Shown here in pieces: positions 61,086 to 64,000 of a stretch of DNA of 64,000 bases. Each line of letters starts with the position of its first letter. Position 1 is the first letter of the stretch. Source of the stretch: Lomentospora prolificans (Eukaryota; Ascomycota; Sordariomycetes; Microascales; Microascaceae); the NCBI GenBank assembly GCA_029532625.1, contig JARFXM010000001.1, positions 434,001 to 498,000 on the forward strand. Reading direction: 5' to 3'. The position numbers were made by a program, and so were the translations under genes. The notes beneath the pieces are model-generated. The model was not told the DNA's origin. It worked only from the letters and a program-made list of their open reading frames with translations, and made no database searches.

Positions 61086-61871
61086 ATGTCCACTAGAAAG
61101 AAAGGAAAGAAGAACATATACGACATCTTCCCCAAAAACACGGGCAAAAACAAACGGAGACACCGCCAGTGGGCTTCGAAGAAGGAATACATCCCGCTAC
61201 AGGGCAATCACTCCAATGCCGTCCGCGGGGGCGCCTTCTGGATCGCGTACGCGCCCGAATATCTCTCCCCGGATCGGGTCGCGTATCAGAGAGGCGACGC
61301 GCTCAGTAGGCTCCGCCCGGCGCTCCATAGGAACGACGTGGTTAAATCTCATGTCGGCGGTACACCTGTCGATATCTATCCGTCGCCATGGGCCCAACGA
61401 TGGGGTTTGCATTTTGGCGGGCCGCCAGGGAGATCGCGGACGACGCCTACGCGAGCAGACTGGAGGTTTTGCGGAGTTGATGATCCGACGATAGCCACGC
61501 CGGTGTCGCAGAAGTGGTTGATGGAATACTTTGATGAAGTGGCGAAGAACCAGAATATGGATATTCGGGATTGGATTGAGGATGTGCTACCGACGATGGA
61601 GTTCACGGCGAAGGATAGGAAGTATTTGAGCTGGCTGGATTCCTGCATCGAGGACGAGATGTGGCAAGGCCTGCTCTTCAATGACCTAACTTCTAACGAG
61701 GTACGTTGGTGACTTTCTTGCCCGCCAAAAACCCAGAAGCCATGAGTCAAGTTCTAAGGAACTATCTAACCAGCTCAATATTCTCGCAGCTCGTGGACAT
61801 GGACCTCTTCAACATGAGGGACGTGGCGTTTCCGTGCAATCTCAATGGACCCCTCCACCCGTACGCGTCAT

Positions 61872-61910
<39 letters not shown>

Positions 61911-64000
61911 CAGCGTAAATTGGTACGATATTCTACAGAGGCTGACATACTTTATTTACCATCTAGATTGGTGGAGAGAACAAGATGGCCCATCCCGGTC
62001 ACGGATCAAAATGTCGGAAAGAAAAAGGACGAACCCCGCTGGTTTTATGATATTGGGGGTAACAAGGGCGAATGGGACATGCAAGTAAGTACGAAGTAAG
62101 AAAGACTATTGCTTCTTTTTTGTTTCCAGAGGAGCCACCGGCATGTTCAAACATCTTAGCTTCATCCTCAACTCGACCGATGCCCCCAACTAACACGCAA
62201 CTCTCCGTTTCCTCATACTAGCTGAACGACCACCTCTGGCAAGTGATGCAACCCGCCCTCCAGCTCGTCAGCCAAGTTCTGTACCAGCGGCCCGAGTATC
62301 TCAACGCTGCCCTCAAGGTCTGGGATCACAAAGTACTAGATGACCACCTCGACCCGCGCACTATCAAATCCTTCGTCCTCCGTAAATTTGACACAAAACC
62401 CGTCGACGATCAGGACCCAAACCTATACGCAGAGATGGCTTTCCTCCGGGAACCCTTCTACTCCGGGGCCGTGGATACGCTATGGAACTATCTCGAGAAC
62501 CATCTGAGCTGGTCTATTCAGGGGGACCCCGGTTGCTGGGCCCTCTCAACCTCCCAGAGATGGCCGGAGCCGAATGACGAACACGGAAACTTCAACATCC
62601 TGCTGAATGCCGACATGGTGATGCCTTTGCTGGCGCCGGGGTATAGTTCTAGCGAGAAAACCATGGCTAGCTTCGCGATTGCATCTACTATGTTGCATGA
62701 GCTCGCGGTAAGCCGCTTCCCTCTTCGTTTTGGGCCCCGCAAAGCGTGTTGCAATGACTTCTCCGCCTCTGTATCCTATGCTTCTGGTAGTTTGGTATCT
62801 GAAGCTTACTTCTGTTTATAGCATAGTTTTATTCATTGCGGAGAAGAGTTCCTAAAAGACCCGCTGGATGTCTTGGGCCTCTTCCTTCCTCCAGAGCATG
62901 AGCCCCGGTTTGATGATGCCTGGCTCGCAAATAAGGACAATCCCCACGAAGCGTATTTCCAAGATGAGCCACAGGGAGAGGCTGGCTTCGCTTTCGAAAA
63001 TTGGGTGAGTCAACGTTGAAATAATCGAAAGGGATATACTTTATAGAGTACTACCCTTCCCCCCTTCCTGCTACACATGCTCTTTTTATCGCATTCTTTC
63101 ATACTCTCACTAAACTCAAAAATAGCTCTTTGGCGGCTCGGTAACTACATTGGTGGAGTGCCGCGACAGGTATCTTCCAAACGACCACGCATACAACACC
63201 GTAGCTTGCCTAACGGATCGCTGGCCCATCGCCCATCACGTCGAGATACCCTCTCAAAAACACAAAAAGATATACGGCAACCCGATCCTCACCTGGCCAC
63301 CTCTTGACCCAGAACCAATGCAAATAATCACCCCCATCCACATGATAGAGAAGTACTTCACCAGGGAATTCTGGAATACCGCGATCCCGGCCTACGGACT
63401 TCCAACTCTCAAGATCCATGTCGGCCATTACCCCTCGAAGATGACGACTCCGCTATTCGAGAATAGGCGCAGCCATCATATGAAGTTCTACAAAGACATC
63501 ACCGGTTTTGAAGACGAGATCGAAGCCGTCATCGACGATCTGAGGGCCTCCAAGTACTACATTGCGTCCAACTACCTCGTCAGCCTCGTCGGCGAACAGG
63601 CACGCGTCCACATCGCCATCCACCGCTGGGAACTACACGAGATGGCCTTGAACGGCCGTATGCCTGGCATAAACGAAAAGTTCTTTGCCCTGCGCTGCGT
63701 ACTGCTGGAGGCGTACGCGTCCAACAACGGATCGGACTTGAGGAACTCTGGCGCGAGTGTCGATCAGATCGTGCAACACTACGCCGACACGCGAAAGGAG
63801 TGGGAGCAGGCGGTGGCGCGCCTGCCTGGTATGAACCCACCCGTTGGATCCGAGCACATCAACTGCGAAGATATATCATCGTTCGCAAACTCCGCTGAGG
63901 CTGGATGGGATACGGTTCTTCATAGAATCAGGCATCGCCTCCCCGATATCTACAATTTTTTCAACTGGGAGTTGAGTTTTCTCGAGAGCGTCATCTTCGA
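61086..64000 (+). CDS. Uncharacterised fungal protein with zincin-like HExxH motif (partial, runs off the right edge)
   Basis: I do not recognise a named family. Exons read 61086-61700, 61790-61860, 61967-62084, 62222-62707, 62822-63004 and 63126 to the edge; introns are 89, 106, 137, 114 and 121 bp, and all keep the frame, giving about 780 visible residues. The N-terminus is basic (MSTRKKGKKNIYDIFPKN) and has no signal peptide. At the exon 4/5 junction splicing creates MLHELAHSF, an HExxH zinc-binding signature (H427, E428, H431). GEAGFAFENW, 52 residues later, offers E483 as a gluzincin-type third ligand. It is followed by LFGGSVTTLVECRDRYLP, then a long alpha/beta-looking region without known motifs. 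A metalloprotease or metalloprotease-derived role is inferred. Intron 2 holds a run of 37 T. Confidence 0.8.
61874..61910 (+). repeat. Poly-T tract (37 T) within intron 2 of the zincin-like gene
   Basis: Uninterrupted T-run immediately followed by CAG, so it mimics an extreme polypyrimidine tract with acceptor. Confidence 0.9.

Overview
This window comes from the nuclear genome of a filamentous ascomycete (Pezizomycotina), most likely a Sordariomycete. The evidence is spliceosomal introns mostly of 50-140 bp with GTAAGT-like donors, CTRAC-like branch sites and YAG acceptors, strongly C-ending codons in the most conserved gene, and families typical of these fungi: a GH131 glucanase, a secreted sedolisin, a Medusa developmental regulator, a GPI-anchored GH128-type glucanase, a Zn2Cys6 regulator and a maltose-permease-like transporter. 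I found eleven protein genes and one tRNA gene. Exon structures were worked out by hand from reading frames, splice signals and remembered family motifs, not from transcripts.

Layout. 1-1697 (-): 5' part of an Hst3/Hst4-type sirtuin, cut by the window edge. 3252-4229 (+): secreted GH131 enzyme. 4431-6431 (-): secreted sedolisin, convergent with GH131. 10251-12640 (-): medA. 12641-34028: about 21 kb in which I cannot support any gene. 34029-35093 (+): GPI-anchored GH128-like protein. 36860-38197 (+): peroxisomal 3-ketoacyl-CoA thiolase with an N-terminal PTS2. 38609-41101 (-): SulP/STAS transporter. 42848-43929 (+): alpha/beta hydrolase. 44422-44493 (+): tRNA-Arg(ACG). 44921-47335 (-): sugar transporter in eight exons. 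52013-54609 (-): Zn2Cys6 transcription factor. 61086 to the right edge (+): uncharacterised zincin-like protein.

The genes do not form an obvious metabolic cluster. Several concern the cell surface and nutrient supply (GH131, sedolisin, GH128, sugar and SulP transporters), beta-oxidation (thiolase) and developmental or chromatin control (medA, sirtuin, Zn2Cys6 factor). Many intergenic stretches carry long homopolymers and microsatellites.

The points most worth checking are: a tandem NAGNAG splice acceptor placed inside the catalytic serine motif of the alpha/beta hydrolase; an uncharacterised zincin-like protein whose HExxH motif is assembled by splicing; a large insert with a canonical AT-hook inside a sirtuin core; the 21-kb gene-poor block upstream of medA; and three FarA/FarB-type boxes in front of the thiolase gene. 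I saw no CRISPR array, no virus, no intact transposon and no rRNA.
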